Source: Oxalobacteraceae bacterium (GTDB lineage: Bacteria > Pseudomonadota > Gammaproteobacteria > Burkholderiales > Burkholderiaceae_D). Taken from it: a DNA stretch of 37,873 nucleotides. The DNA lies in assembly GCA_003537575.1 (NCBI GenBank), contig DPRS01000031.1:22166-60038 (forward strand), written 5' to 3'. The first letter of the stretch is position 1. Every line of letters starts with the position of its first letter. The notes under the pieces are model-generated. The model had not been told where the DNA came from and did no database searches. It worked only from the letters and a program-made list of their open reading frames with translations. The translations under genes and the position numbers were made by a program. Below, one piece after another: positions 1 through 8,130 of this stretch.

Positions 1-1
1 G

Positions 2-1174
2 AACTGGACGGTGCTGCTGGCGATCGTTGCATTCTCGCTGTCGCTGCTAGGCACCTTCCTGGTCCGTTCCGGCGTGCTGACCTCGGTGCATGCATTTGCG
101 ACCGACCCGGAGCGCGGCCTGTTCATCCTGATTTTCCTCGCCATCGTGATTGGCGGCTCGCTGCTGCTGTATGCATGGCGCGCGCCGAAGGTGGGCCTGG
201 GCGGACGTTTCGCCCTGGTGTCGCGCGAGTCGATGCTGCTGATTAATAACGTGCTGCTGCTGGTCGCTTCCGGCACCGTGCTGCTTGGCACGCTGTATCC
301 GCTGTTCCTCGATGCGCTCGGCCTCGGCAAGATTTCCGTCGGCCCGCCGTACTTCGAAGCAGTGTTCGTGCCGCTGATGATTCCGGTATTGGTGTTGATG
401 GCAGTCGGCCCCTTCGTGCGCTGGAAGGAAGCTTCCCTGCCTGAGTTGTTGCGCCGCCTGCGCTGGCTGGCGCTGGCATCGGTCGGCGTCGCCCTGGCGC
501 TGGCGCTGGTGCTGGCCGCTTCGCCAATGATCACTGCCGGCCTGGCATTCGCGGTGTGGATTCTGTTCGCCTCGGTGGCGCATGTGGTCGAGCGGGTGCG
601 TCACGCGCCGGCCGCGATGCCGCTCTGGAAGCGGCTCTCGCGTGAGCCGCGCAGCTACTGGGCAATGCTGGTGGCACATATCGGCATCGGCGTATTCGTC
701 GTCGGCGTTACCATGGTCAAGGGCTTCGACGATGCGAAGGATGTGCACATGCGCACCGGCGACACCACCACGGTGAACGGCTACACCTTCACCTTCACCG
801 ACCTGCAGGAACTCCAGGGGCCGAACTATATCGCCGCCCGCGCCACCTTCGACGTCACTTATGGCGGCAGCAAGCTCACCACGCTGCATCCGGAGAAGCG
901 TCTGTATACGGTGCAGAAGATGCCGATGACGGAAGCCGGCATCGACCGCGGATTTACACGCGACTTGTACGTGTCGCTCGGCGAATCCACCAACGACGGC
1001 GCCTGGGTCGTGCGCGTGCAGCACAAGCCTTTTGTCGGCTGGATCTGGGGCGGCTGCCTGATCATGGCTTTCGGCGGCCTGCTCGCCGCGTCGGACAAGC
1101 GTTACCGCGTCGCATCGCGCGCGCGCAAGGAGGCAGCTTTGTCCGCCGCCAATGTGAAACCGCTTGGGGCCTGA
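2..1174 (+). CDS. ccmF: CcmF, haem lyase subunit of cytochrome c maturation System I (5' end cut off)
   Basis: Inner-membrane protein that, with CcmH, attaches haem to apocytochromes c in the periplasm. The reading frame is open from the first bases of the window, so the start lies upstream; about 390 C-terminal residues are visible of a family length near 650. The highly conserved CcmF stretch SLLGTFLVRSGVLTSVHAFA is near the visible start. Several membrane segments follow, then a periplasmic region rich in beta structure and a last membrane helix (WIWGGCLIMAFGGLLAA) near the C-terminus. The stop is 5 bp before ccmG, in the usual ccmF-G-H-I order. The product would serve the many c-type cytochromes encoded downstream. 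Identity is very secure. Confidence 0.96.
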   Translation, partial: NWTVLLAIVAFSLSLLGTFLVRSGVLTSVHAFATDPERGLFILIFLAIVIGGSLLLYAWRAPKVGLGGRFALVSRESMLLINNVLLLVASGTVLLGTLYPLFLDALGLGKISVGPPYFEAVFVPLMIPVLVLMAVGPFVRWKEASLPELLRRLRWLALASVGVALALALVLAASPMITAGLAFAVWILFASVAHVVERVRHAPAAMPLWKRLSREPRSYWAMLVAHIGIGVFVVGVTMVKGFDDAKDVHMRTGDTTTVNGYTFTFTDLQELQGPNYIAARATFDVTYGGSKLTTLHPEKRLYTVQKMPMTEAGIDRGFTRDLYVSLGESTNDGAWVVRVQHKPFVGWIWGGCLIMAFGGLLAASDKRYRVASRARKEAALSAANVKPLGA

Positions 1175-1179
1175 TTGCC

Positions 1180-1707
1180 ATGAAAAGATTCTTACTCCCT
1201 CTCGGTGTTTTTCTCGGCCTGCTGATTTTTCTCGGCATTGGCCTGCGCCTGAATCCGCGCGAGATTCCGTCGCCATTCATCGGCAAGCCGGCGCCGACTT
1301 TCAAGCTGGCGCAATTGCATGCCGCCGACAAGAGCATTTCTCCGCAGGACATGGCAGGGCAGGTGTGGGTGCTCAACGTGTGGGCCTCGTGGTGCGTGTC
1401 GTGCCGTGTGGAGCATCCGGTTCTGATGGATTTCGCCCGCACCGGCGTGGTCCCCGTGGTCGGCCTCAACTACAAGGATGGACGTGCCGACGGCATCAAG
1501 TGGCTGCATGAATTCGGCAATCCGTACACGCTGTCGGCGTTCGACAACGACGGCCGCGTCGGCATTGACTACGGTGTGTACGGCGTTCCGGAGACTTTCG
1601 TGATCGACAAACAGGGCGTGATACGGATGAAGTACACCGGTCCGCTGACGCGGGAAGCCATCGATGAAAAGCTCCTGCCAATGATCGAGGAATTGAAGCG
1701 TGCGTAA
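1180..1707 (+). CDS. dsbE: CcmG/DsbE, membrane-anchored thioredoxin-like protein of cytochrome c maturation
   Basis: A 175-residue periplasmic thiol oxidoreductase tethered by an N-terminal membrane helix (about residues 4-22). It keeps the CXXCH cysteines of apocytochromes reduced for haem attachment. The thioredoxin-fold active site is W71-C72-V-S-C75, and the cis-proline is in GVPETF (P137). GVYGVPETFVIDKQG is a typical CcmG signature. It starts 5 bp after ccmF and its end overlaps the ccmH start by 8 bp, so the three genes are co-transcribed. Confidence 0.95.
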   Translation: MKRFLLPLGVFLGLLIFLGIGLRLNPREIPSPFIGKPAPTFKLAQLHAADKSISPQDMAGQVWVLNVWASWCVSCRVEHPVLMDFARTGVVPVVGLNYKDGRADGIKWLHEFGNPYTLSAFDNDGRVGIDYGVYGVPETFVIDKQGVIRMKYTGPLTREAIDEKLLPMIEELKRA

Positions 1708-2170
1708 AATATTTTTTTCACTGATGCTGGCCATTGCGGCGTTCGCCGCGCAGGCAAAAGAGGCGCCACTCACCGTCGCCGACCCTGTGTTGGAAAAGCG
1801 CGTGATGGCGCTGTCCGAAGAATTGCGCTGCCTGGTATGCCAGAACCAGACGCTGGCCGATTCGCATGCCGAACTGGCAATCGACCTGAAGAATCAGGTG
1901 CGTGAGAAGCTCGCCAGCGGCATGTCGGACAAGGAAGTGGTCGACTACATGGTGGAGCGCTATGGCGATTTCGTCCTGTATCGCCCGCCGGTCAAGGCGG
2001 CGACATGGCCCTTGTGGTTCGGCCCATTTCTGTTGCTGGTGACGGCCATCTTCCTGTTGCTTCGCAAGCTTGCGAAGCGCCGCGCAGATGCCTCGACACT
2101 GTCCGAATCCGAATTGCAGCGCGCTGCAGCTTTGCTCGACGGCGCCACAGTTAACAAGGAAAAAAAATGA
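1700..2170 (+). CDS. ccmH: CcmH, cytochrome c maturation thiol protein
   Basis: A 156-residue periplasmic, membrane-anchored protein that works with CcmF and CcmG in handling the apocytochrome haem-binding cysteines. The signal peptide spans residues 1-19 and ends AQA-K. The diagnostic LRCLVCQNQ motif places the redox cysteines at C44 and C47. One C-terminal membrane helix lies at about 103-121 (WPLWFGPFLLLVTAIFLLL). I chose the GTG start because it overlaps the dsbE stop and gives a clean signal peptide. The stop overlaps the ccmI ATG by 4 bp. Length fits the short betaproteobacterial CcmH, with the TPR part encoded separately as CcmI. Confidence 0.95.
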   Translation: MRKIFFSLMLAIAAFAAQAKEAPLTVADPVLEKRVMALSEELRCLVCQNQTLADSHAELAIDLKNQVREKLASGMSDKEVVDYMVERYGDFVLYRPPVKAATWPLWFGPFLLLVTAIFLLLRKLAKRRADASTLSESELQRAAALLDGATVNKEKK

Positions 2171-3429
2171 CCGTATTTTTGATTGCAGCCGCATTGCTGG
2201 TTGCCGCGACGCTGGCTATTGTGTTGCCGCCGTTGCTGCGCAATAAGCAGATGGGAAGCGAGCAAGCCCGGCGCGATGATTTGAACCTCGCGGTATTGCG
2301 CGACCAGTTGCGTGAACTCGATGCCGACCTGGAGGCCGGCATGATCAGTCCGACCGCATACGAAAGCGCGCGGCATGAACTGCAACAGCGGGTTGCCGAA
2401 GAAGTGCAGCCGTCGTCGGTGACGACAGCGAGCGCCGGCGGCCGCTGGTCCTCGATCGCCGTCGGCGTTGCGGTGCCGGCGCTGGCGATTGCGGTCTATC
2501 TGATGATTGGCTCACCCGACGCTCTCGATCCAACGCAGCAGACCGCCGCGCATCAGGAGAATGCCCATGAAATCACGCCGGAGCAGATCGAAGGCATGGT
2601 GGCAGGGCTTGCGCAACGGTTGCAGAACGATCCGGGCAACGTCGAAGGGTGGAACATGCTGGCGCGTTCGTACAATGCTTTAGGGCGCTTTGGCGAGGCC
2701 AGTCAGGCTTATGCGCAGCTGGTAAAGCTGGTGCCGGATGATGCCGGGCTGTTCGCCGACTATGCGGATACGCTGGCAATGGCATCCGACCGCAGCTTGC
2801 AGGGAGAACCGGAAAAGCTGATCGAGCGCGCGCTGGCCATCGAACCCAAAAATATCAAGGCGCTCGCGTTGGCCGGCAGCGCCGCATTCGAGCGCAAGGA
2901 CTATGCGAATGCCGTGGTGCGCTGGCAATCAATCCTGGCGCTGGTCGCACCCGACTCCGAGATTGCGCGCTCAACTACCGGCAGCATCAATGAAGCGAAA
3001 AGCCTGATGGGCGAGGCGCCGTCGGCACAGGCGCCGATGGCGGGGATCGCTGCGGCAAAGCTTGCGCAACCCGCCGCAGGGGGCGCAGCCGTGCTGGAAG
3101 GCGTGGTCGACATCGATCCGGCCTTGCGCGCCAAGGCGGCCGACACGGATGTCGTATTCATTTTTGCCCGCGCCGCGCAGGGGCCGCGTTTCCCGCTGGC
3201 GGCATTGCGCAAGCAGGTCAAGGATTTGCCGATCAAGTTTAGCCTCGACGACAGTATGGGCATGGTGCCGAACGCGAAGCTTTCGGATTTTCCGATGGTG
3301 GTGGTCGGTGCGCGCATTTCGAAATCGGGTAGCGCAACGCCGAGCGCGGGCGATCTGGAAGGAATCAGCGAGCCAGTGGCTCCAGGGACGAAAAATCTGA
3401 AGATACGGATCGATTCGCAACATCAGTGA
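2167..3429 (+). CDS. ccmI: CcmI, TPR apocytochrome chaperone of System I
   Basis: A 420-residue inner-membrane protein that presents apocytochrome C-termini to the CcmF/H haem lyase. Two membrane segments are visible: residues about 3-24, and about 95-115 (SSIAVGVAVPALAIAVYLMIG). Between them is a short Arg-rich helical region. TPR-like helices follow at about 140-260 (VEGWNMLARSYNALGRFGEASQAYAQL). The C-terminal domain is a beta-rich periplasmic module typical of betaproteobacterial CcmI (VFIFARAAQGPRFPLAALR). The ATGA overlap with ccmH implies translational coupling. It is the last gene of the ccm operon. Confidence 0.92.
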   Translation: MTVFLIAAALLVAATLAIVLPPLLRNKQMGSEQARRDDLNLAVLRDQLRELDADLEAGMISPTAYESARHELQQRVAEEVQPSSVTTASAGGRWSSIAVGVAVPALAIAVYLMIGSPDALDPTQQTAAHQENAHEITPEQIEGMVAGLAQRLQNDPGNVEGWNMLARSYNALGRFGEASQAYAQLVKLVPDDAGLFADYADTLAMASDRSLQGEPEKLIERALAIEPKNIKALALAGSAAFERKDYANAVVRWQSILALVAPDSEIARSTTGSINEAKSLMGEAPSAQAPMAGIAAAKLAQPAAGGAAVLEGVVDIDPALRAKAADTDVVFIFARAAQGPRFPLAALRKQVKDLPIKFSLDDSMGMVPNAKLSDFPMVVVGARISKSGSATPSAGDLEGISEPVAPGTKNLKIRIDSQHQ

Positions 3430-3434
3430 GGCGG

Positions 3435-3453
3435 GGGCGCGGCAATCGCGCCC
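3435..3453 (+). terminator. GC-rich hairpin after ccmI
   Basis: A 7-bp perfect stem (GGGCGCG / CGCGCCC) with a 5-nt loop begins 6 nt after the ccmI stop. No T-tract follows, so it is a weak or Rho-assisted terminator, or a 3'-end-stabilising hairpin. Confidence 0.4.
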
Positions 3454-3902
3454 GCAACTACCTAGCAATGCGGGGTGATCTGATCGATTGATTCATTGAT
3501 CGATTGCCCGATTCAGATCAGTTGAAATTCGATTGCGCAAGTGCTGTCGACTGGATTTTTTCGTCTCGGTTTTTGAGGCGAAAGGCCTTTTGATTTTTAT
3601 TTTTACGCACGAATTATTTTGTGCATTTTGATGTGTTCGGTCTCGAGAATTTTTAAGAATTGACCGTCATCAACGAAAGCAAATTTTCTCAAGAAATTGC
3701 GTGTAATTCGCTACAAGTCCGGTTGTGAAAATGTTTCCTCACAGATACCCTTATAACAAATACGGATTTATATCGATGGGGATGCAAGACGCAATTTCAG
3801 AGAAAAAAAAAGAGGAAAAGTTCAAATCCTCGGCAGTTTTTCTCGACGGTCGCAATGAGGGCCGAAGGTAAATTCGATCGATTGTTTATGAAGGAAGCAA
3901 AC
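3454..3902. other. AT-rich intergenic leader upstream of mtoD
   Basis: This stretch of about 450 bp holds no convincing gene. Its base composition is clearly more AT-rich than the flanking genes, as expected for a regulatory region. Visible elements are two copies of TGATCGATTG (3481-3490 and 3497-3506), a small hairpin with a G-U pair (3607-3624), an FNR-like palindrome (3660-3673), and an inverted TGTGA-N10-TCACA (3724-3743). No TGG-N8/9-TTGC sigma-54 element was found here, unlike upstream of several later genes. Confidence 0.5.
3660..3673. promoter_or_regulatory. FNR/Anr-like box upstream of mtoD
   Basis: TTGAC-CGTC-ATCAA matches the FNR consensus TTGAT-N4-ATCAA at 9 of 10 defined positions. 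A weak -10-like TGTAAT lies at 3702-3707, which would put the box near -47 relative to a start site around 3714. This is a prediction from sequence only. If real, oxygen-responsive control of the mto operon would be expected. Confidence 0.4.
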
Positions 3903-4253
3903 ATGAAACGCTTAACCAACACCAGCAAGATATTGGCAGCTGCGGCAATGGCCGCAGGGTTGTCCATGTCGGTCCAGGCATATGCAGTCGATGCCGCAGC
4001 AGCGCAAGCATTGGCACGCCAGAATGGCTGCCTCAAATGCCATGGCATCGACAAGAAAAAAGATGGTCCGTCATATCAGGAAGTGGCGGCGAAATACAAG
4101 GGCAAGCCCGATGCCGAAAGCCGCTTGATTCATCACATCACGTCCGGCGAAAAAGCCAAGTTCCCCGATGGTCATGAGGAAGAGCACAAGATCATCAAGA
4201 CCAAGGATGAGGAGAAAATCAAGAATCTGGTCCAGTGGATTCTGGCGCAGTAA
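3903..4253 (+). CDS. mtoD: MtoD-like monohaem class I cytochrome c, predicted bis-His ligation
   Basis: A small periplasmic electron shuttle, 116 residues. The start is ATG 3903, with AAGGA 7 nt upstream; upstream in-frame ATGs lack this and would spoil the signal peptide (residues 1-28, ending AYA). The single haem site is C43-L-K-C46-H47. The mature protein contains no methionine, so a His/Met haem is impossible. The position normally holding Met carries FPDGHEEEH (H91, H95), giving candidate distal histidines. From memory, MtoD of Sideroxydans lithotrophicus is a class I cytochrome of about 11 kDa with bis-His haem, encoded with mtoAB and cymA. Size, lack of Met and neighbours agree. It probably carries electrons between MtoA and CymA or other periplasmic partners. 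Confidence 0.82.
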   Translation: MKRLTNTSKILAAAAMAAGLSMSVQAYAVDAAAAQALARQNGCLKCHGIDKKKDGPSYQEVAAKYKGKPDAESRLIHHITSGEKAKFPDGHEEEHKIIKTKDEEKIKNLVQWILAQ

Positions 4254-4329
4254 ATAGCAGTAACTACACGTGATGGGGTGGCATGTAGCCTTTCCATCAC
4301 GGTCGAAGAACAACTCAGGGAGTATGAAA

Positions 4330-5304
4330 ATGAAGTTATGGCAGAAAGTCGTCACATTGGCGGCATTGACCTTCGGCCTTGCCGGCGCCACAGCGTCCTT
4401 CGCGGCGGACGCCCCAGCCACAGGCGCGAAGCAGGAAGCGGCGAAAGACCTGGTCCTCACGGGCGATGCCAAGTGCACTCGCTGTCATGATGAAAGCGAT
4501 GTTCCCGCAGTGCTGAAGATCGGCAAGACCAAACATGGCACCAAGGCAGACGGCCGCACGCCGACCTGCACCAGCTGCCATGGCGATAGCGAGGCGCATA
4601 TCAAGAATGCCGGCGGCACCGACCCTCGGCCGCAGGTCGATCGCCTGTTCAGCAAAAAATCCACCACGCCGGTTGCCGAGCGTAACGAGGCTTGCCTGAC
4701 CTGCCACCAGAAGGATGCCAAGCGTTCGCACTGGGAAGGCAGCACTCACCAGAGCCGCGACGTGGCCTGTACTTCGTGCCACCAGATCCACACCGAGCAT
4801 GACAAGGTGCGCGACAAGAAGACCCAGCCGGAAGTGTGCTTCGCCTGCCACAAGGAGCAGCGCACGCAAATCAACAAGGTATCGCACCATCCTATCCCGG
4901 AAGGCAAGATGGGTTGCTCCGACTGCCACAATCCGCATGGTTCGACCGGTCCCAAGTTGCTGGTGCGCGATAGCGTCAATGCGACCTGCTACACCTGCCA
5001 CATGGAAAAGCGCGGCCCGTTCGTGTGGAATCACCAGCCGGTGACCGACGATTGCGCGACTTGCCACAACCCGCATGGCACCAATACCGCCAGCCTGCTC
5101 AAATCGCGGCCGCCGTTCCTGTGCCAGCAATGCCATGAGCCGTCCAGCCATCGCGGCAATATCCCGGGCCTCAACCCCGGAGGCAGCGCCGGCGCCGGTA
5201 CCATGGGAATCACCTCTGCGCGCGGTTGCCTGAATTGCCACGCCAATATTCATGGCGGCAGCAATCCGACCAATGACGCCGGATCGCGTTCGCTGCGCCG
5301 CTGA
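4330..5304 (+). CDS. mtoA: MtoA/MtrA/PioA-type decahaem cytochrome c
   Basis: A 324-residue periplasmic cytochrome of the MtrA/DmsE decahaem family. It inserts into the MtoB porin and conducts electrons across the outer membrane. Ten CXXCH sites start at residues 49, 80, 122, 147, 170, 196, 220, 242, 265 and 300. Length and evenly spaced haems fit MtrA, MtoA and the core of PioA. The signal peptide ends near residue 25 (TASFAA-D). I chose ATG 4330 because AGGGAG lies 6-8 nt upstream; ATG 4324, two codons earlier, is too close to that site. It sits between mtoD and the porin gene, the arrangement of Fe(II)-oxidation conduits. Direction of electron flow cannot be read from the sequence. Confidence 0.92.
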   Translation: MKLWQKVVTLAALTFGLAGATASFAADAPATGAKQEAAKDLVLTGDAKCTRCHDESDVPAVLKIGKTKHGTKADGRTPTCTSCHGDSEAHIKNAGGTDPRPQVDRLFSKKSTTPVAERNEACLTCHQKDAKRSHWEGSTHQSRDVACTSCHQIHTEHDKVRDKKTQPEVCFACHKEQRTQINKVSHHPIPEGKMGCSDCHNPHGSTGPKLLVRDSVNATCYTCHMEKRGPFVWNHQPVTDDCATCHNPHGTNTASLLKSRPPFLCQQCHEPSSHRGNIPGLNPGGSAGAGTMGITSARGCLNCHANIHGGSNPTNDAGSRSLRR

Positions 5305-5324
5305 TCGAAAACAGGAGAACGAAA

Positions 5325-7331
5325 ATGAACATGCATACACGTTTAGCATTCCCGCTGGCCGCGATTGCCGCAGCGCTGCTGTCTGTCTACGGTCCGGCCC
5401 AGGCGCAGGAGCTTGATGAAGTCCAGTCGCTGACGACCCCGGAAAGCTCGATCCGCGTCGGCGCCGGCTTCCTGTCGGAGGATGGCCCGCGCTTCGGCCA
5501 GTACACCGGGTTGCGCGAGCAAGGCCCCTATGGCCTGGTGGACCTGGATATCGTCAAACGCGACGATGCCACCGGAACCTGGCTCAAGTTCAATGGACGC
5601 AACCTTGGACTGGATAACCGCGACCTGCGCTTCAGCCAGGAGCGCCAGGGCGACTGGGGATACTATCTTGAATTCAGCGAGACGCCACGCTTCGATCCCC
5701 TGACGATCAACACCGGCCTATCGGGAATCGGCAGCACCACGCAGACGCTCGGCGGTGTGGCAGCGCCGCGCAGGGACGTGCATCTCAGAAGCAAGCGCGA
5801 AACCATGGGCCTGGGCTTCAACAAGAGTCTGGGTCGCGGTTTCGACGTCCAGGTGAGCTTGCGCAGCGAAGAGAAGGATGGCGCACGCCTGTGGAGTAAC
5901 TATTCGGGGACGCCGACAGGAATTAATTTCCTTACCGAGCCGCTCAGCTCCACCACTAACCAGCTTGAAGCCATCGTCAACTACGCTGGCGACAAGCTGC
6001 AGCTGTCCGGCGGCTACTACGGATCGACTTACAATAACCATAATCCGGCGCTGAATGTCAACGGCTCCACTGGTGCGCCGCTGTTCCCGATGGCGCTGCC
6101 GCAGGATAACGAGGCGCATCAGCTCTATCTGTCCGGCGGCTATGCCTTTACCAAGAGCACACGCGGCACGTTCAAGGTTTCGTCCACCCGGGCGACCCAA
6201 AACGATCCGTTCTTTACCACTCCGACCTTCGCGCCGGCAGCCGGCAATACCAGGCTTAACGGCCGCGTCGACACGACGCTGATGCAAATGGGGCTGACCT
6301 CGCGGCCGATGCCAAAGCTGTCGCTGCTGGCCAATCTGCGCTACGAAGACCGCGACGACAAGACGCCGCGCGTCCAGTTCCTGCCGGCGAGCGCTTCGCG
6401 CGACGGCTTCAACGCGCCGATGTCGCGCCGCCAGATGACCGGCAAGGCGGAAGCCAGTTACCAGTTGCCGATGGCTTTCCGCATCACCGGCGGCGTCGAT
6501 GTGGAAAGCATCAAGCGCTCGATTACGCCTACCTTGCGGCAGGTCAGCTGGCGCGAGAAAACCGATGAGACCTCGTATCGCCTGGAATTGCGCCGCTCGA
6601 TGTCGGAAACCCTGAACGGCGCGGTGTCGTACGTGCACAGCAAGCGTGACGGCTCGCCTTACCTAGCGGCTAATAACGCTGCCATGGCCGACTTCATCGA
6701 TCCGATCCACTGGGCCGACCGCAAGCGCGACAAGGTTCGCCTGTCGATGGACTGGACGCCGCTGGATCCGTTGTCGCTGCAATTCGTACTGGAAGATGCG
6801 CGCGACAAGTACGACGGTCGTCCGCTCGGTCCGGAAAGCGGCAAGGCGCGCCTGTACTCGATCGACGCTTCCTATACCTTCTCGGAGGCATGGCAGGGTA
6901 CGGCCTGGATCTCGCGCGACGAAAACAGGATGAATCAGTCGACCCTCTCCGGGGGAACCAGCCAGTGGAGCGCGCAGCTGGAGAATGTGAGCAACGCGAT
7001 CGGCTTCGGCGTGCGCGGCAAGGCCAGTGAGAAGATGCAAGTCGGCGCCGACCTTCAGTACGCCAAGGATACCAGCAAGTATGGCTTGTCGCCGCTGCTG
7101 ACCAGCAGCGGCCTGCCCGATATCCATAACAAGACGACCAGCCTGAAGTTGTTCGGCACCTATGCGCTGCAAAAACAGTCGACCGTGCGTCTGGACTACA
7201 TCCATGATCGCCGGACTACCGATGACTGGACCTGGAGCGGCTTTACCTATAACGACGGCACCACGGTTTATCTGGATCCGAATCAAAAGGTGCACTTCAT
7301 CGGTGTCTCCTACATTTACAAGTTCCAGTAA
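5325..7331 (+). CDS. mtoB: MtoB/MtrB/PioB-family outer-membrane porin sheath
   Basis: A 668-residue outer-membrane beta-barrel that encases the decahaem MtoA. The start ATG 5325 has AGGAG 7 nt upstream. The signal peptide ends AQA-Q (about residue 28). The rest is alternating amphipathic strands with D/N-rich turns. The protein ends in an aromatic-rich strand (GVSYIYKFQ), typical of Bam substrates. Length is close to MtrB. The N-terminal region (SIRVGAGFLSEDGPRFGQY) resembles the start of the family barrel. The protein contains no cysteine, so the N-terminal CXXC seen in Shewanella MtrB is absent. It lies 20 bp after mtoA and is followed by a strong terminator. Confidence 0.88.
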   Translation: MNMHTRLAFPLAAIAAALLSVYGPAQAQELDEVQSLTTPESSIRVGAGFLSEDGPRFGQYTGLREQGPYGLVDLDIVKRDDATGTWLKFNGRNLGLDNRDLRFSQERQGDWGYYLEFSETPRFDPLTINTGLSGIGSTTQTLGGVAAPRRDVHLRSKRETMGLGFNKSLGRGFDVQVSLRSEEKDGARLWSNYSGTPTGINFLTEPLSSTTNQLEAIVNYAGDKLQLSGGYYGSTYNNHNPALNVNGSTGAPLFPMALPQDNEAHQLYLSGGYAFTKSTRGTFKVSSTRATQNDPFFTTPTFAPAAGNTRLNGRVDTTLMQMGLTSRPMPKLSLLANLRYEDRDDKTPRVQFLPASASRDGFNAPMSRRQMTGKAEASYQLPMAFRITGGVDVESIKRSITPTLRQVSWREKTDETSYRLELRRSMSETLNGAVSYVHSKRDGSPYLAANNAAMADFIDPIHWADRKRDKVRLSMDWTPLDPLSLQFVLEDARDKYDGRPLGPESGKARLYSIDASYTFSEAWQGTAWISRDENRMNQSTLSGGTSQWSAQLENVSNAIGFGVRGKASEKMQVGADLQYAKDTSKYGLSPLLTSSGLPDIHNKTTSLKLFGTYALQKQSTVRLDYIHDRRTTDDWTWSGFTYNDGTTVYLDPNQKVHFIGVSYIYKFQ

Positions 7332-7356
7332 TACAGAGGAAATAGCATGAAATTGG

Positions 7357-7398
7357 GTAAGGCGGGGACGGCATGCCGTTTCCGCCTTACTTTTTTTT
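7357..7398 (+). terminator. Rho-independent terminator after mtoB
   Basis: A 9-bp perfect stem (GTAAGGCGG / CCGCCTTAC) encloses an inner palindromic CGGCATGCCG and is followed directly by eight T residues. It lies about 25 nt after the mtoB stop, so mtoDAB and cymA-rquA are probably separate transcripts, or joined only by read-through. Confidence 0.88.
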
Positions 7399-7523
7399 GA
7401 TGACGAAAAAACAATATCGCTTGGGGGAGTGGATATGACCTGCGGGAAATCGGGATAAATGCGCAAGCAACAGCGTTCTCCCGCGCGCCATAACGTTGGA
7501 ATTATTTTTTACAGAGGTACATC

Positions 7524-8129
7524 ATGAGTGACAATACAGAAAAGAAATCCAGGCTGTGCGCTTTCTGGAGCGTATTAAGAAAACCCAGCGCCAAGTACTC
7601 GCTGCTGACCCTGCTGGTAGTCGGTGTGTTCTCGGGCATCATTCTCTGGGGTGGTTTCAACACCGCCATGGAAGCGACCAACGAGCTGGAATTCTGCGTC
7701 AGCTGCCATGAGATGCGCGATACCGTGTACGTGGAATACAAGGAATCGATCCACTATAACAATCGCACCGGTGTGCGCGCCGTTTGCTCCGACTGCCATG
7801 TCCCGAAGGACTGGACCCACAAGATGATCCGCAAGGCCCAGGCCAGCATGGAAGTATGGGGCAAGCTCACCGGCACCATCGATACCCCGGAAAAATTCGA
7901 AGCCAAACGCATGAAGCTGGCAACGAGTGAGTGGGCGCGCATGAAAGCCAGCAATTCGGCCGAATGCCGTAATTGCCATAGCTTTGACGCCATGATGTCG
8001 TCCAAGCAGAAACCCAAGGCGCAGAAGAACCATGCCAGGGCGAAGGAAGAGGGCAAGACCTGTATCGATTGCCACAAGGGTATCGCGCATCTTCTGCCGG
8101 CTGAGTACGTCGACCCGGAAGATGAGTGA
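7524..8129 (+). CDS. cymA: NapC/NirT-family tetrahaem quinol-linked cytochrome (CymA/ImoA-like)
   Basis: A 201-residue inner-membrane-anchored cytochrome that exchanges electrons between the quinone pool and periplasmic cytochromes. One membrane helix (about 26-44, SLLTLLVVGVFSGIILWGG) is followed by four CXXCH sites at residues 58, 88, 148 and 180. The first haem segment reads FCVSCHEM and the second CSDCHVPKDW; both are family signatures. Size matches the tetrahaem CymA/NapC group. AGAGG lies 7 nt before ATG 7524. In mto clusters this protein is thought to pass electrons from the conduit into the quinone pool. It is directly followed by rquA, suggesting rhodoquinone as a partner. Confidence 0.9.
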   Translation: MSDNTEKKSRLCAFWSVLRKPSAKYSLLTLLVVGVFSGIILWGGFNTAMEATNELEFCVSCHEMRDTVYVEYKESIHYNNRTGVRAVCSDCHVPKDWTHKMIRKAQASMEVWGKLTGTIDTPEKFEAKRMKLATSEWARMKASNSAECRNCHSFDAMMSSKQKPKAQKNHARAKEEGKTCIDCHKGIAHLLPAEYVDPEDE

Positions 8130-8130
8130 T

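Noticed and set aside
47..1276. 409-codon minus-strand reading frame
   Set aside because: It lies opposite ccmF in GC-rich DNA and its product is a low-complexity His/Gln/Arg-rich sequence with no domain; it is a shadow of ccmF.
3724..3743. TGTGA-N10-TCACA as a CRP site
   Set aside because: The arms match, but CRP needs a 6-bp spacer; with 10 bp it is at most an unassigned inverted repeat.
4270..4329. Upstream start for mtoA giving 20 extra residues
   Set aside because: It would bury the signal peptide behind a hydrophilic extension, and the ribosome site favours ATG 4330.
4336..5349. 337-codon minus-strand reading frame
   Set aside because: It is the antisense of mtoA, whose ten haem motifs are decisive. 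The product has no signal, domain or ribosome site.
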